This document shows, in pieces, positions 26,217 to 34,162 of a stretch of 64,000 nt of DNA. Numbering within the stretch: position 1 is the stretch's first letter; each line of letters starts with the position of its first letter. Position numbers and translations under genes: made by a program. The notes under the pieces are model-generated. The model was given only the letters and a program-made list of their open reading frames with translations, ran no database searches and had not been told where the DNA came from. The stretch comes from JAUIAI01 sp049680625 (GTDB taxonomy: Bacteria; Pseudomonadota; Gammaproteobacteria; Burkholderiales; Burkholderiaceae_E): assembly GCA_049680625.1 (NCBI GenBank), contig JBAUID010000190.1:1-64000 (forward strand). The letters run 5' to 3'.

Positions 26217-27068
26217 GTGAAACTGGTTCGTTACGGCAAAGCCGGCAAAGAAAAACCCGGGCTGATCGACTCAGAAGGCAAACTTCGGGACTTGTCATCA
26301 GTGATTTCCGACATAGATGCGGATCAATTGTCGCCCAAGGCCCTGAAAAAGCTCGCCAAAGTCAAAGAATCGTCGCTGCCGGCTGTTAAGGGCAAGCCGC
26401 GTTATGGCGTGCCATTTTCTGGTACACGTCAATTTATTGCAATTGGCCTGAACTACGCTGATCACGCTGCCGAGACCGGCGCCGCCATCCCCAAAGAGCC
26501 CATCGTTTTCACCAAGGCAATTTCATGTTTGCAAGGGCCAAACGACGACGTTATGTTGCCAAAAGGGTCCAAGAAAAGTGATTACGAGGTTGAGCTCGGC
26601 ATCGTCATTGGCACTGAAGCGCGTAATGTCTCCAAGCGCGACGCGTTGAAGCATGTGGCGGGCTACGTTTTGGTCAACGACGTGTCAGAGCGTGAATTTC
26701 AAAATGAACGTGGCGGCAGCTGGGATAAAGGTAAAGGCTGCGAGACTTTTGGCCCGGTTGGTCCGTGGCTGGTGACGGCTGACGAGGTCGGCAATCCGCA
26801 AAAACTCGACATCTGGTTGTCGGTGAACGGCAAGATGCGCCAGGATGGCAGCACCCGCACCATGATTTTTGATTGCGCGACTCTGGTTTCTTATGTCAGC
26901 CAGTTCATCAAGCTTTGCCCCGGGGACATCATTACTACTGGCACGCCGCCCGGGGTTGGCCTGGGTATCAAACCCAAGCCGGTGTTTCTCAAGGCAGGTG
27001 ATGTGATGAAGCTGGGGATCAAGGGATTGGGTGAAAGCAGCCAGAAAGTGGTGAAGTACAAGCCGTAA
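26217..27068 (+). CDS. Fumarylacetoacetate hydrolase-family protein (2,4-diketo-3-deoxy-L-fuconate hydrolase-like)
   Basis: 283 residues from a GTG at 26217, preceded by AAAAGGAG at good spacing; the frame extends further upstream without support. FAH fold motifs: FIAIGLNYADHAAETGA, the metal-site triad in YEVELGIVIG and DVSEREFQNERGGSWDKGKG, TFGPVGPWLVT, and TTGTPPGVGLGIKP. The family hydrolyses a C-C bond in 2,4-diketo acids. RGGSWDKGKGCETFGPVGPWLV is characteristic of the L-fuconate/rhamnonate-pathway hydrolases (often annotated ureidoglycolate lyase). With the SDR at 24120 it would complete the oxidative end of that pathway to pyruvate and lactate. Confidence 0.87.
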   Translation: MKLVRYGKAGKEKPGLIDSEGKLRDLSSVISDIDADQLSPKALKKLAKVKESSLPAVKGKPRYGVPFSGTRQFIAIGLNYADHAAETGAAIPKEPIVFTKAISCLQGPNDDVMLPKGSKKSDYEVELGIVIGTEARNVSKRDALKHVAGYVLVNDVSEREFQNERGGSWDKGKGCETFGPVGPWLVTADEVGNPQKLDIWLSVNGKMRQDGSTRTMIFDCATLVSYVSQFIKLCPGDIITTGTPPGVGLGIKPKPVFLKAGDVMKLGIKGLGESSQKVVKYKP

Positions 27069-27077
27069 CTTCACATT

Positions 27078-27120
27078 TCTTCATGTGTGCTCATCAACGG
27101 TTGATGAGCATGTATGAAGA
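27078..27120 (+). terminator. Long 20-bp hairpin after the FAH-family gene
   Basis: Arms 27078-27097 and 27101-27120 pair along 20 bp, the inner 10 bp perfect (TGCTCATCAA/TTGATGAGCA), three consecutive G-U pairs, then 7 more perfect pairs; loop CGG. It begins 10 bp after the stop codon. It lacks a downstream T-run (only TT), so it may be a weak terminator, an mRNA 3' stabiliser or a regulatory structure for the Spy-like gene that starts 37 bp later. Confidence 0.6.
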
Positions 27121-27156
27121 TTGAGCCTCCTCTGATAAAACCCACTGGAGTACTCA

Positions 27157-27768
27157 ATGAACACCGCAAATTCCGACTCAGCCGACTCAGCCAACTCAGC
27201 CGACTCAGCGAATTCAGCCAACGCAGCCAACTCAGCCCCTGAGGCAAATCAGCACAGCCCGCATCCGGTACCCCGTGGCGGCCGCTCACGTCGTCGATTC
27301 TGGATAGCCGGCGCGCTGGCGGGCACCCTCAGTCTTGCCACTCTTGGTGCGTGTAGCCATCAGCGAAGCGGTGGTTGGCACGATAATGACGGCGATCCGT
27401 CTGCTCGCATCGAACGCATGGTGGACAAGGTGTTTTCGCGCGTCGATGCCAGCGATGATCAAAAGGCAAAAATTTCTGAAATCGCCAAGTCCGCTTATCA
27501 GGATCTGTCGCCATTACGTGGCGAGTTAAAAGCAGGCCGCTCAAAAGCGGTGGAACTGCTAACCGCTGACAGTATCGACCGGGCAGCCGTCGAGAGCTTG
27601 CGCAGCGGGCAAATTGGGCAGCTTGATAAGGCGAGTGAGCGTGCCACCCGCGCGATGGCTGATATTGCAGAAGTTCTGACCCCGGCGCAGCGTGCCCAGG
27701 TGCGCGAGAAACTGACCGAGCATATGAATAAACGTCGTGGTTGGGGCCGGTGGGGGCACCGTTCGTAA
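27157..27768 (+). CDS. Spy/CpxP-family periplasmic protein with repeat-built N-terminus and Tat-type signal
   Basis: 203 residues; GGAG at good spacing before the ATG supports this start. Residues about 7-27 are tripeptide repeats of [D/N]-S-A encoded by seven tandem 9-bp units. Residues 44-49 (SRRRFW) match the twin-arginine consensus, followed by a hydrophobic stretch (AGALAGTLSLATLGAC) that ends in a lipobox-like LGAC (C66). The mature part is helical and carries the LTPAQRAQV motif of Spy/CpxP chaperone-sensor proteins, with a basic tail. It lies 31 bp upstream of an OmpR-type regulator and kinase, as cpxP lies beside cpxRA, so it probably feeds back on that sensor. Confidence 0.85.
   Translation: MNTANSDSADSANSADSANSANAANSAPEANQHSPHPVPRGGRSRRRFWIAGALAGTLSLATLGACSHQRSGGWHDNDGDPSARIERMVDKVFSRVDASDDQKAKISEIAKSAYQDLSPLRGELKAGRSKAVELLTADSIDRAAVESLRSGQIGQLDKASERATRAMADIAEVLTPAQRAQVREKLTEHMNKRRGWGRWGHRS
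27175..27237 (+). repeat. Seven tandem 9-bp units (GACTCAGCC-like) inside the Spy-like gene
   Basis: Units of the form (G/A)ACTCAGCC, with single-base variants, run in frame and encode DSA/NSA tripeptides. Unit length is a multiple of three, so slippage would change protein length without frameshift. Confidence 0.85.
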
Positions 27769-27799
27769 TCTCATCATCTGAACCTGTCGGGAGACCGTT

Positions 27800-28501
27800 T
27801 TGAGTGAAGAAAGCAAGCGCATTCTGATGATTGAAGACGATGAGCGCCTCGCACAAATGTTGCGCGCCTATCTGAAGGATGCGGGCTTTCACGTAGCAGT
27901 TGCCGACGACGGCGCCCGCGGATTACGCCACCTCGAGCGCCAGCCCTACGACCTGGTATTACTAGACCTGATGTTGCCTGATGCTGACGGGCTGGACATC
28001 TGCCGGCAAATTCGCCAACGCAATGCGGGGTTGCCAATCATTATGGTGACCGCCCGTGGGGACACCATGGACCGGGTGGTTGGTCTGGAAATGGGGGCTG
28101 ACGATTACCTGCCCAAGCCGTTCGAACCGCGCGAGTTATTGGCCCGGATCCGGGCCGTTATGCGGCGGCGCGGACAGGTTGATGGCAGTGACGAATTGAT
28201 GCGCTTTGGCCGGCTGGAAATTGATTCAGCGGCCCGGCAGGTACGGATTGACGGTCAACCGGTGGTGTTGACTGCCCGCCAATTCGATTTGCTACTGGTC
28301 ATGGCGCAGCGGGCTGGACGGGTATTGTCGCGCGACCAGTTGTTGTCCATGGTCGGAACTGACAGCGGTGAATCGATGGACCGCGCGATTGATGTTCATG
28401 TCGCCAAGATTCGTGCCGCAATCGAAGATGATCCCCCAAACCCGGTTCGGGTAATTACGGTTCGCGGTGCCGGTTACGTGTTTGCCCAGGCACAAAATTA
28501 A
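27800..28501 (+). CDS. OmpR/PhoB-family response regulator
   Basis: 233 residues from a TTG start at 27800 behind CGGGAGA. The receiver domain has acidic pair D13-D14, phosphoacceptor D56 in LVLLDLMLP, VTARGD, and K in DYLPKPFEPREL. The C-terminal winged-helix domain has LTARQFDLLLVMAQRAGRVLSRDQL and ends RAIDVHVAKIRAAI...VRGAGYVF. It partners with the kinase 48 bp downstream. The set (Spy-like protein, regulator, kinase) resembles envelope- or metal-stress systems of the Cpx type. Confidence 0.95.
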   Translation: MSEESKRILMIEDDERLAQMLRAYLKDAGFHVAVADDGARGLRHLERQPYDLVLLDLMLPDADGLDICRQIRQRNAGLPIIMVTARGDTMDRVVGLEMGADDYLPKPFEPRELLARIRAVMRRRGQVDGSDELMRFGRLEIDSAARQVRIDGQPVVLTARQFDLLLVMAQRAGRVLSRDQLLSMVGTDSGESMDRAIDVHVAKIRAAIEDDPPNPVRVITVRGAGYVFAQAQN

Positions 28502-28549
28502 GCAGGCCCCCTTGATGCTTCTGATCGTCGACTTGTCCTGGTCAAATTA

Positions 28550-29908
28550 ATGCACCAACTGTACCTGCGCATATATTTTGCCGTGCTGGCAGCACTGGTG
28601 TTGTTTGTATTGCTGGCTGGCTTGAGCTTCAAGTTAATGAGCTGGGGCGAGCCGAACGACCGGGAAATGGTTGGGGTTGTACGCGAACTGGCGGCGGAAT
28701 TACTACCAGCCGATGCAGATATTGAGCGAACCCAGGCAACCCTGGATCGCTGGCATCAGAAGTTTGCTGCCAACCTGTCGCTTTTCGATGGCCGTGGCGA
28801 TTTGATCGCCTGGGTTGGAGCCCGGCAAATGCACCCTCCCGACCCAAGGTCTTTGCACAATGCCCGCGAGGGTGACTATTGGTCTCATGGCAAATTCGGT
28901 CCGCAATTAATTTTTGGGTTACCCGGTGATCGATTTCTGGTGGCCGTTGATGAACGAAGGGTTCGTGGGTGGCGGGCAGGGTCCAGAGGCTTGTTGTTTC
29001 TGATTGGCGTGCTGACTCTGGTTGGTCTGGCCGTCGCCATTGTCGCCTGGCCGGTTGCGCGTCGATTAACCCGCCGTCTGGAGCAATTACAGCAGTCTGT
29101 GCAGGCATTCGGCGCCGGTGATCTGACGGCCCGCGCGACTGTTCGGGGCAAAGATGAAGTTGCCAGGCTGGCTGTGCGTTTTAACCAGTCCGCCGACTAT
29201 ATCGAACAACTCGTGGCCAGTCAGCGGACTTTGCTGGCTAACGCGTCACATGAATTGAAATCGCCGCTCGCCAGAATACGTATGGCTGCTGAACTGATGT
29301 CAGGTCCAGTCGATGATGCTGAGAAATCCAGCCCAGCCAGTGCCGAATTGTTGCGTAACGTTGGCGAACTCGACAGTCTGGTTGATGAAATTCTGCTTGC
29401 CAGTCGTCTTGAGGCATCTCACGCCAGGTCGGCTGATCGTTCGCAATGGTCTAAGCTTGATCTCGGCGGCCTGGTGGCTGAAGAAAGCGCCCGTTGTGGC
29501 TTGTCCCCGCGGGTGACTGCGATCTTGATTGTTGGTGACGCCCGATTGTTGCGGCGCCTGGTACGTAACCTGATTGAAAATGCATTGCGCTACGGGGTTC
29601 GCGCTTCGTCAGACGCGGTTTCCAGGCCGGCCAACGACATCGATATCAGTTTGTTGGTCAGGCAGGGGTTGATCGTGTTGTCGGTCTGCGACCGGGGGCC
29701 CGGTGTTCCATCCGATGAAGCGGAGAAAATATATGAAGCTTTTTACCGGGCCAGGGGAGCCAGCGAACGGTCCGGTGGGGTTGGTCTGGGTTTGTCGCTG
29801 GTTCGCCAGATTGCCAAGCATCATGGTGGGCAAGTGCGCTGTGAGTCACGCCCTGGCGGTGGCAGTTGTTTTGTGGCGTCTTTTCCTGATTCTTTGCTGG
29901 AAAAATAA
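28550..29908 (+). CDS. Sensor histidine kinase, envelope-stress type
   Basis: 452 residues. First membrane helix at about 8-30, a periplasmic sensor region of about 115 residues, second helix at about 147-168, then HAMP (RLTRRLEQLQQSVQAFGAGD). HisKA carries H234 in NASHELKSPLARIRM. The ATPase domain has the N box (RNLIENALRYG), G1 DRGPGVP, F box and G2 GVGLGLSLVRQIAKHHGG. It phosphorylates the adjacent regulator. The periplasmic domain would be the place where the Spy-like protein or a stress signal acts; that interaction is inference. Confidence 0.94.
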   Translation: MHQLYLRIYFAVLAALVLFVLLAGLSFKLMSWGEPNDREMVGVVRELAAELLPADADIERTQATLDRWHQKFAANLSLFDGRGDLIAWVGARQMHPPDPRSLHNAREGDYWSHGKFGPQLIFGLPGDRFLVAVDERRVRGWRAGSRGLLFLIGVLTLVGLAVAIVAWPVARRLTRRLEQLQQSVQAFGAGDLTARATVRGKDEVARLAVRFNQSADYIEQLVASQRTLLANASHELKSPLARIRMAAELMSGPVDDAEKSSPASAELLRNVGELDSLVDEILLASRLEASHARSADRSQWSKLDLGGLVAEESARCGLSPRVTAILIVGDARLLRRLVRNLIENALRYGVRASSDAVSRPANDIDISLLVRQGLIVLSVCDRGPGVPSDEAEKIYEAFYRARGASERSGGVGLGLSLVRQIAKHHGGQVRCESRPGGGSCFVASFPDSLLEK

Positions 29909-30026
29909 ACGGCTGCCTGGCTTGCCGCCATTGCCTGCCTCGTCATGATTGCCCGGGCTTTGTGCTGTCAGCGCGAACACAGTGCAAAATAGCGCCAATC
30001 AAGTTGAAGCGTGGAGTGGCAGCTAA

Positions 30027-30779
30027 ATGAATCAAATCGATCTGAAAAACCGGCATGCGATTGTGACCGGGGGCGGTACAGGTATTGGCCTGGCGGTAGC
30101 GCAGCGTCTGGCGGTGAGTGGGGCCAGGGTTTCGATCTGGGATCTCACCGATGCTGACGAAGCCGCGGCGGCACTACCGGCGGTTGAACAAGGCCCGCAT
30201 CAAGCCATTCGCCTCGATGTCTGTGATGATGCCGCTGTGGCCCAGGCCGCAGAAAAAGTCGATGCTGATTTTGGCCGCATCGACATACTGGTTTGCAGTG
30301 CGGGCATTACCGGCCCAAACCTGAAAACATGGGAGTACCGTTCCGAAGACTGGCGCAAGGTGTTTGAAGTCAACGTACACGGCACCTTCCTGTGTAATCA
30401 GGCGGTTATTTTACGCATGTTGCCCAATGACTATGGCCGCATTGTAAATATTGCATCGATTGCCGGCAAAGAAGGCAATCCCAATGCCCCCGCCTACAGT
30501 GCGTCAAAAGCAGCTGTCATTGGTTTGACAAAATCAATTGGGAAAGAAGCGGCGAATACGGGCATACGAGTCAATTGTGTGACTCCGGCCGCGGTACGCA
30601 CGGCAATTTTTGATCAGATGACTGAAGAACACATCCAGTTTATGTTGTCAAAAATCCCCCTCGGTCGATTTGGCGGGGTTGATGAGATGGGCGCGATGAT
30701 CGCATGGTTGTGTTCTGCGGAATGCTCGTTTTCAACCGGCGCCGTCTTCGACTTGTCCGGCGGGCGGGCGGTGTACTGA
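30027..30779 (+). CDS. SDR-family NAD-dependent dehydrogenase (2-keto-3-deoxy-L-rhamnonate/fuconate dehydrogenase or FabG-like)
   Basis: 250 residues, GTGGCAG upstream of the ATG. Rossmann motif TGGGTGIG (14-21), D39 indicating NAD preference, catalytic S144, Y157 and K161 in APAYSASKAAVIGLTK, and a C-terminal TGAVFDLSGGRAVY. IASIAGKEGNPNAPAYSASK is the wording seen in sugar-acid SDRs rather than fatty-acid FabG. The next gene overlaps its stop codon by 1 bp, so the two are cotranslated, suggesting they act on the same substrate family. Confidence 0.85.
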   Translation: MNQIDLKNRHAIVTGGGTGIGLAVAQRLAVSGARVSIWDLTDADEAAAALPAVEQGPHQAIRLDVCDDAAVAQAAEKVDADFGRIDILVCSAGITGPNLKTWEYRSEDWRKVFEVNVHGTFLCNQAVILRMLPNDYGRIVNIASIAGKEGNPNAPAYSASKAAVIGLTKSIGKEAANTGIRVNCVTPAAVRTAIFDQMTEEHIQFMLSKIPLGRFGGVDEMGAMIAWLCSAECSFSTGAVFDLSGGRAVY

Positions 30780-31855
30780 TGAGTGATCAGAACCAACAAA
30801 AAAGGTACGCGGCACCAGCGCTGGTTTCGTTTTCCAGTGGATTACTCAAAGCCGCTGGTATGCAAACCCAACTTGCCGAAGTGACTGCACAAATTCTGGT
30901 GGAAGGTGACCTGCTGGGGCATGACACACACGGTATGCAGCTGTTGGCCAAATACACGGCTGAGCTGGCCAGTGGCTCGATGCGCGGCAATGGTGAACCC
31001 GAGGTGGTGTCGGAGCGATCCAGTGTCGGCGTATGGGATGGCCGGCGTCTGCCAGGGCCTTTCCTTGTCCAGCGCGCCATTGAATGGGCCAGCGGCAGAG
31101 CCCGAGAGCATGGTACGGCAACCCTGGCCATTCGACGCAGCCATCATATTGCCTGCCTGGCGGCTTATCTCGAAGCCCCGGCCCGCGCCGGCCTGATGTG
31201 TACCGTGCTGAGTTCAGATCCGGCTGAGCAAACCGTTGCACCCATTGGTGGTACCCGGGCCGTATTTACGCCGAACCCGCTCGCTTTTGGCATTCCCACC
31301 GATGGCGACCCGATCATTATCGACATCTCAGCATCAGTCACTACGAACGGGATGTCACATCGATTGCACCGGGCGGGTCAGACCGGCGCCTATCAATGGT
31401 GGATGACAGCGGGTGGTGATGTGACCAACGACCCGGCCGTATTGTTGGACAACCCACCTGGAACGGTGTTGCCCCTGGGGGGGCTGGATGCCGGCCATAA
31501 GGGGTACGGTCTTGCCCTGCAGGTTGAGGCACTGACCGGCGGCCTCGCCGGTCATGGGCGGGCAGACCCGAAAGAAGGTTTTGGTGCGACCGTTTTTGTT
31601 CAGATGACCGACCCGGAGGCTTTTGCCGGTCTGGACCAATTTAACCGGCAGACCAGTTGGATTGTGAAAACCTGCCAGGAAAATCCGCCGCGAGATCCGC
31701 AGCAACCGGTGCGACTACCGGGCCACCGTGGGCTGGCCCGTAAGCGCGAACAACTCGAGCAGGGCGTATTGCTGCATCCTGAAATTTTGCCCGGCCTGCA
31801 AGACTTGGCATCACAATACGGGCTGCAATTGCCGGCCCCGATAACAACGGTATGA
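30779..31855 (+). CDS. Ldh/YlbC-family NAD(P)-dependent oxidoreductase (malate/L-lactate dehydrogenase family)
   Basis: 358 residues from the ATG at 30779, which overlaps the SDR stop (TGATG); the frame extends upstream within the SDR but that part is unrelated. Family features: EGDLLGHDTHGMQLL near the N-terminus, the catalytic-region histidines in RRSHHIACLAAYLE, GTRAVFTPNPLAFGIPTDG, and GLDAGHKGYGLALQVEALTGG. Members reduce 2-oxo acids or oxidise 2-hydroxy acids and are unrelated in fold to ordinary LDH/MDH. It converges on the D-2-hydroxyacid dehydrogenase gene. The exact substrate is unknown. Confidence 0.88.
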   Translation: MSDQNQQKRYAAPALVSFSSGLLKAAGMQTQLAEVTAQILVEGDLLGHDTHGMQLLAKYTAELASGSMRGNGEPEVVSERSSVGVWDGRRLPGPFLVQRAIEWASGRAREHGTATLAIRRSHHIACLAAYLEAPARAGLMCTVLSSDPAEQTVAPIGGTRAVFTPNPLAFGIPTDGDPIIIDISASVTTNGMSHRLHRAGQTGAYQWWMTAGGDVTNDPAVLLDNPPGTVLPLGGLDAGHKGYGLALQVEALTGGLAGHGRADPKEGFGATVFVQMTDPEAFAGLDQFNRQTSWIVKTCQENPPRDPQQPVRLPGHRGLARKREQLEQGVLLHPEILPGLQDLASQYGLQLPAPITTV

Positions 31856-31886
31856 CGGCGGCATAACAGCGTCTAATTAGCGGCTG

Positions 31887-32828
31887 TTAATTGACGGCGG
31901 TTAACAAAGGCTTGTTGTCAAACCACGCGGCAATATTGTCAATGACCAGCTGCCCCATTGCCATGCGGGTAGGCACGGTTGCGCTGCCCTGGTGCGGTTG
32001 TAAAACCACGTGATCCATTGCCATCAGCTCAGCAGGGACAACCGGCTCGTCCGCAAACACGTCAAGCCCTGCAGTGCCCAGCTGACCGGATTGCAACAGG
32101 GTAATCAGGGCCGCCTGATCAACAACCGAACCACGCGCAATATTCACAAATACACCCGAGGGACCCAGGGCGGTCAGTGCTTCGGCTGATACGAGACCAG
32201 CAGTAGCCGGTCCGCCCGGGCATGCCGCAATTAATACGTCAGCCCAGTGTGCCAGGGTAACAATATCGGCGTGGTACTCGTAAGCAACATCACTTTTCTG
32301 ATTTGGCCCCGTATAGGCAATTGCCGTGTTGAACGCCTCACAGCGGCGCGCAATTGCCCGGCCGATTCGGCCCAGGCCAACAATCCCGACTTTGCGCTCT
32401 TGCAGCGTTGCCGTAAATGCCATGTTCTGGTTGAGCCATCGACCCGCACGAACGTAGTGATCGCCGCGCACAATTTGGCGCACGCTTGCCAGCAGCAAGG
32501 CCAGTGCCATGTCAGCAACATCTTCGGTCAGCACATCCGGGGTGTTACAAACGCGAACTCCGCGTGCGGTGCAGTCTGGCACGTTGATCGTGTCGATCCC
32601 AACCCCAAAATTGCATACCAGCTTAAGCCTGGGCAACGCATCGAGTTCGTGATTGCTGATGCCGTAAGCACTGTGAGTGGCAACCACTTGAACTGAGTCT
32701 GCCAGGCTGGAAAGCAAAGCCGGCTTGTCACCGGCATCGAATAGGCGAATGCAAGGAAACCGCTTTTCCAGGGCCGCCTGGGTTTCGGTGTGCAAAGGGT
32801 CGAGAATCAATACGCTTGGAGAAGCCAT
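31887..32828 (-). CDS. D-2-hydroxyacid dehydrogenase (glyoxylate/hydroxypyruvate reductase-like)
   Basis: 313 residues. NAD(P)-binding motif VGIVGLGRIGRAIARR, the arginine of FVNIARGSVVDQAAL, the glutamate of GLDVFADEPVVP and the histidine of VVLQPHQGSATVPTR form the complete D-hydroxyacid dehydrogenase active site. The catalytic helper pair is H with Q next to it rather than the common H-x-G-S alone, still within the family. It probably reduces glyoxylate/hydroxypyruvate or a related 2-oxo acid. Convergent with the Ldh-family gene. Confidence 0.92.
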   Translation of the reverse strand: MASPSVLILDPLHTETQAALEKRFPCIRLFDAGDKPALLSSLADSVQVVATHSAYGISNHELDALPRLKLVCNFGVGIDTINVPDCTARGVRVCNTPDVLTEDVADMALALLLASVRQIVRGDHYVRAGRWLNQNMAFTATLQERKVGIVGLGRIGRAIARRCEAFNTAIAYTGPNQKSDVAYEYHADIVTLAHWADVLIAACPGGPATAGLVSAEALTALGPSGVFVNIARGSVVDQAALITLLQSGQLGTAGLDVFADEPVVPAELMAMDHVVLQPHQGSATVPTRMAMGQLVIDNIAAWFDNKPLLTAVN

Positions 32829-32854
32829 CGGTTAGTAGTCCAACTTGGTTGTAA

Positions 32855-33487
32855 TTATTGTTCGCCGGATGAAGACTGAGTCAGCCGTCGAAGCAACTGG
32901 TCGGTGCTTTTAACCAGAAACCCACCCAGCTCGCAGCTCGCTGCGTGTAATGCAACAAATTGGTTACGCCGTTCTTGCAGGTCGCTGACATCTTTCCATT
33001 GGGTACTGATAGTGCTCGGTTTCCAGGTACCGCCGGAGAACAGCGCCATCATGCGATACTTTCGAAGCTGACAATCGATCGCGTAATACCCGCTGTTCAT
33101 CGCACCGCCGCTGGGCCGGATACTAAGCGTCATCATGGCGAAGTGGTCGGACAGGCGAATAGATTTTGGGTCGACGGCGTATTCCCGCCCCCTTGCACCT
33201 TCAACCTGAAACGGGGTCAGGGTGTCGAATGCCGGCACGACTGGCATTGGGTCTGGCAGCGCCAGTCTGTCACCCAGGCGTTGATCCACTTTTGGCGCAA
33301 TGGCGTTGTAGCGGTCGCGATCACCCGAACTGGGTTGGGCAAAAACCGGGTCGGCATTTGCCAGGATAATCGCAGTGATTGATGCCAGCGATACATACGA
33401 CACACATCGCCCAAGCGCGTACCGTAAGACTCTCTCAGGTGAAACACTCTGTCTGAACCCAATGCCAAAACGCCGGGTTGAACCCAT
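32855..33487 (-). CDS. CNP1-like family protein
   Basis: 210 residues with an N-terminal hydrophobic signal (LASITAIILANADPVFA). The mature part follows the CNP1-like pattern of betaproteobacteria: FQVEGARGREYAVDPKSIRL, YYAIDCQLRKYRMMALFSGG, WKDVSDLQERRNQF, and a conserved C-terminal Cys region. Function is unknown; the family is usually encoded beside rppH, as here (11 bp from its stop). This gene is one of the main reasons to place the window in Betaproteobacteria. Confidence 0.82.
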   Translation of the reverse strand: MGSTRRFGIGFRQSVSPERVLRYALGRCVSYVSLASITAIILANADPVFAQPSSGDRDRYNAIAPKVDQRLGDRLALPDPMPVVPAFDTLTPFQVEGARGREYAVDPKSIRLSDHFAMMTLSIRPSGGAMNSGYYAIDCQLRKYRMMALFSGGTWKPSTISTQWKDVSDLQERRNQFVALHAASCELGGFLVKSTDQLLRRLTQSSSGEQ

Positions 33488-33498
33488 GTTGCAATCCT

Positions 33499-33999
33499 CT
33501 ACGTGGACGAATTTTTTTGATCAACGCCCGGAAACAGGACAACAGCAAGCTCACTCAGTGCTTTCTTGTATACATCACGCTTGAATTCGATCACCGAATC
33601 CAGCGGAATCCAGAACTCGCTCCAACGCCAGGCATCAAACTCCGGATGGCCGGAGGCCCGAAGGTCGATATCAGAATCGCGACCGGTCAGGCGCAGCAAA
33701 TACCAGATTTGTTTTTGACCACGATAGTGTCCGCGCCATTCACGTCTGACCCACCTTTCCGGCACTTCGTAGCGAAGCCAGTCCCGGGTACGGCCAATAA
33801 TCTCAACGTGGTGAGCAAGCAGCCCGGTCTCTTCTTCGAGTTCCCGGTACATGGCTTGCTCCGGCGACTCCCCCGGGTCAATGCCACCCTGCGGAAATTG
33901 CCACGCGTGTTCACGAATTCGTTTGCCCCAAAAAACCTCGTTCTGCTGATTCGTCAGAATGATGCCGACATTGGGACGGAAGCCTTCTCGGTCGAGCAT
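33499..33999 (-). CDS. rppH: RNA pyrophosphohydrolase (Nudix)
   Basis: 166 residues from the ATG at 33999, giving the standard start MLDREGFRPNVGIIL; an upstream in-frame ATG at 34020 would add 7 residues without a ribosome-binding site. A complete Nudix box is present (starts GGIDPGES, with REL and EEETGL). WGKRIREHAWQFPQGG is the usual RppH lead-in. It removes pyrophosphate from the 5' end of mRNAs to start decay. Divergent from proS, a common betaproteobacterial arrangement. Confidence 0.95.
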   Translation of the reverse strand: MLDREGFRPNVGIILTNQQNEVFWGKRIREHAWQFPQGGIDPGESPEQAMYRELEEETGLLAHHVEIIGRTRDWLRYEVPERWVRREWRGHYRGQKQIWYLLRLTGRDSDIDLRASGHPEFDAWRWSEFWIPLDSVIEFKRDVYKKALSELAVVLFPGVDQKNSST

Positions 34000-34162
34000 G
34001 GCTACTACCCCATTAAACACTTAAACTTGCATTCATTATATAGAGCAAATCTGGCCGATTGGCAGCGATAGCCCGCTGATCGAACGCCGGTAATGCTGAT
34101 ATGCGTGCCGATCAGCGGCCAACCCCGGGGGCGGAGCCTCTTTTAGTGACACAGGATTCAGC

